A stretch of DNA of 64,000 nucleotides from an uncultured Pirellulales bacterium (GTDB lineage: Bacteria; Planctomycetota; Planctomycetia; Pirellulales; Thermoguttaceae): contig CALLPE010000043.1 of the NCBI GenBank assembly GCA_938015445.1, forward strand, positions 1 through 64,000. Direction: 5' to 3'. Positions 62,334-64,000 of the stretch are shown here, one piece after another. Each line of letters opens with the position of its first letter. Position 1 is the first letter of the stretch. A model generated the notes under the pieces. The model made no database searches. It had not been told where the DNA came from and worked only from the letters and a program-made list of their open reading frames with translations. Position numbers and translations under genes: made by a program.

Positions 62334-63503
62334 ATGAGCCTTTCGACGACAACTGCTATCAAACGTAATCCAACCCGTACTGTGCAGATCGGCTCGATTC
62401 GCATTGGGGGCGAACACCCCATCGCCTTGCAAAGCATGTGCGCCACTAAGACGACCGATGTGCAGGCGACAGTGTCCCAGGTCAACCACTTGGCCGCCGC
62501 TGGGGCCGATGTGGTGCGCATAGCGGTCGATACCAAAGCCGATGCCGCGGCGCTGGCGGAAATACGCCGTCAAACCACTGCCAATCTTTCGGTGGATATA
62601 CAAGAGAACTATCGTTTGGCGGCAATGGTCGCGCCGGTGGTGGACAAGATTCGTTACAATCCGGGCCACCTATACCACCACGAACGGAACCGAACTTGGC
62701 AGGATAAGGTGCGGTTTTTGGTGGATGTGGCCGGCGAGCACGGTTGCGCGATTCGGGTGGGCATCAACTGCGGTTCGGTGGATCCGGCCAAGCGCGACAA
62801 GTACCCGCCGCACGATACCGTACACCCGATGCTCGACAGCGCTCTGGAACATGCCGAGCTACTGGACAGCCTCGGCTGGACGCAGTACTGCGTGTCGCTG
62901 AAAGACTCGGACCCGCAAAAAGTCATCCAAGTCAACCGGATGTTTGCCCAGCGTCGGCCCGAAGTGCCCATACACCTAGGTGTTACTGAGGCAGGGATAC
63001 CGCCGCAAGCCATTGTCAAAACGCGACTTGCGCTGGAACCACTGCTGCGGGAAGGAATCGGCGATACGATTCGCGTTTCCTTGACAGTTCCGGCCGAACA
63101 AAAGCACCTAGAGCTTGAGGCCGCGCGCCAAATATTGGACGACCTGTCCGCAGGCCGCACGCTTGATCCGGCAGTAGCAAACCAAAAGGGGCTAAACATC
63201 ATCAGTTGCCCGGGCTGCTCGCGTGTAGAGAATAAAGTGTTCATCGAGCTTGCCCGGCAAGTTCAACAGGCGACGGCCGACTTCGCCGCGTATCCGATCA
63301 GTATTGCGGTAATGGGATGCCGCGTAAACGGCCCAGGCGAGACAGACCAAGCCGATTTGGGTTTGTGGTGTGGGCCGAGTTTCGTGAACCTCAAACGCGG
63401 CCACGAGCTGCTCGGCGCTATCGCTTACGAAGAAATCATCCCCAGGCTTCGGCACGAAATATCTGTTCTCATTTCCCAGCGCTTCGCACAACGCCGGCCA
63501 TAA
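62334..63503 (+). CDS. ispG: 4-hydroxy-3-methylbut-2-enyl diphosphate synthase (flavodoxin/ferredoxin)
   Basis: A 389-residue IspG/GcpE that reduces MEcPP to HMBPP in the MEP route to isoprenoids. The N-terminal TIM barrel has [21 protein letters not shown] and [11 protein letters not shown]. The [4Fe-4S] ligands are Cys292 and Cys295 in ISCPGCSR, Cys329 in [10 protein letters not shown] and Glu336, with the spacing of the E. coli enzyme. It is the short bacterial form without the large plant-type insert. The stop is immediately followed by a 19-bp repeat array. Transcribed alone. Confidence 0.96.
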   Translation: MSLSTTTAIKRNPTRTVQIGSIRIGGEHPIALQSMCATKTTDVQATVSQVNHLAAAGADVVRIAVDTKADAAALAEIRRQTTANLSVDIQENYRLAAMVAPVVDKIRYNPGHLYHHERNRTWQDKVRFLVDVAGEHGCAIRVGINCGSVDPAKRDKYPPHDTVHPMLDSALEHAELLDSLGWTQYCVSLKDSDPQKVIQVNRMFAQRRPEVPIHLGVTEAGIPPQAIVKTRLALEPLLREGIGDTIRVSLTVPAEQKHLELEAARQILDDLSAGRTLDPAVANQKGLNIISCPGCSRVENKVFIELARQVQQATADFAAYPISIAVMGCRVNGPGETDQADLGLWCGPSFVNLKRGHELLGAIAYEEIIPRLRHEISVLISQRFAQRRP

Positions 63504-63625
63504 TGGCACGCCTCAACAGGAATAGCACGCTCCAACAGGCCGATTCGGGCCAGTTTAGCTCGGTCTGATCCGGGCCGAGTTGGTTCGGTCTGATTGAGGC
63601 CAGCTTTGCTCGGTCGGTACCCAGC
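63502..63625. repeat. Two back-to-back micro-arrays starting inside the ispG stop codon
   Basis: First array: 19-bp units 63502-63520 and 63521-63539 (aatggcacgcctcaacagg and aatagcacgctccaacagg); the first base pair lies in the TAA. Second array: about 25-bp units from 63547 sharing gggcc, ctcggtctgat (three degenerate units to about 63625). Confidence 0.85.
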
Positions 63626-64000
63626 GTGGTTTGGCACTGCCAGCCGGCCAGTACGATGTGATGCGAATGCCTGTCTGAATAACCGGGGCATTCTGTCCGC
63701 TTAACCGGGCTATCCGGGATAAAGCTCATCGTCGGCGTAATTTCACATGCGAGGGCGTAATCGGCACAGGCGGGTTACCTACGATAAAGCTTAGTCACCG
63801 AGTATGTAAAGTTAACAATCACAAGGAGTTGTTGACAGAATTGACCTTCTTGCGGTTGGCCCGCCTGTGTAAGATGCCCGCTCTTTTCTCCGCTGCTGCT
63901 GGTGGCTAAAGCACCTTTGGATTCTCGGCGATGTCACTTGTTTGCTGCGCACCTGTTTCGACCGGCAACAACTTTATCATTATGTCCAAAGGTTATTACA
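63504..64000. other. Gap at the right edge, 497 bp
   Basis: After the arrays no gene is seen. Repeated ccggg words lie at 63680-63722. A TTGACA and TTGACC pair with a downstream TAAGAT (63833-63880) resembles promoter DNA for a gene beyond the edge, but spacing is not canonical for any pair. Confidence 0.45.

Overview
The window looks like chromosome from a GC-rich bacterium of the Planctomycetota, probably the Pirellulales side. This is an inference from gene content and style, not from a database search. The pointers are a genomic (not plasmid or phage) set of housekeeping genes, a type II secretion operon of planctomycetal type with long prepilin leaders, several secreted or Tat-exported catabolic-type proteins, very large membrane proteins with amidotransferase-like soluble domains, small conserved proteins of the kind seen in planctomycetes, and short operons separated by unusually long non-coding gaps. 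No rRNA, tRNA, CRISPR array, transposase or prophage was found.

Layout. 1-15 kb: end of a secreted CBM6-type protein; two divergent phosphohexomutases; an enolase-superfamily enzyme (menC type); moaE/moaD; a fused FAD/iron-sulfur oxidoreductase coupled to folE; a Tat-exported TIM-barrel protein; aroB with a small protein; ruvX. 15-27 kb: a Tyr-rich small secreted protein, an M20 peptidase, nuoABCDE (the complex I cluster stops at E), then on the minus strand the fatty-acid block rpmF-fabD-fabG-acpP-fabF, and a secreted beta-helix protein. 27-39.4 kb: a type II secretion operon gspE-F-G-H-I-J-K-L-M, whose last gene appears to carry a GspC/PilP-like C-terminal part. 39.5-49 kb: a methyltransferase with a signal peptide, an RNA methyltransferase, a HAD hydrolase, an HDOD protein coupled to a hybrid histidine kinase, a CPBP protease, and rimO-pgsA. 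49-64 kb: an ImmA/IrrE-like metallopeptidase with a palindromic operator on its promoter, two large membrane proteins, a sigma-54 response regulator, a NarL-type regulator with a long leader, xerC, a small protein with a lipoprotein, and ispG.

The most unusual signal is not a gene. More than twenty short tandem arrays, each with its own unit sequence and length (8 to 35 bp, 2 to 12 copies), are scattered through the gaps. Several begin on or within a few bases of a stop codon (ispG, gspF, menC-like, beta-helix gene), and at least two lie inside reading frames with unit lengths divisible by three (the GspI tail and the histidine kinase N-terminus). No two arrays share a unit, so this is not a dispersed REP/MITE family. 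It looks like a genome-wide tendency to grow locus-specific micro-duplications at gene boundaries, and it is the best candidate here for an undescribed process.

Start codons were chosen from homology-like N-termini, ribosome binding sites and stop/start overlaps; where these disagree the entry says so.
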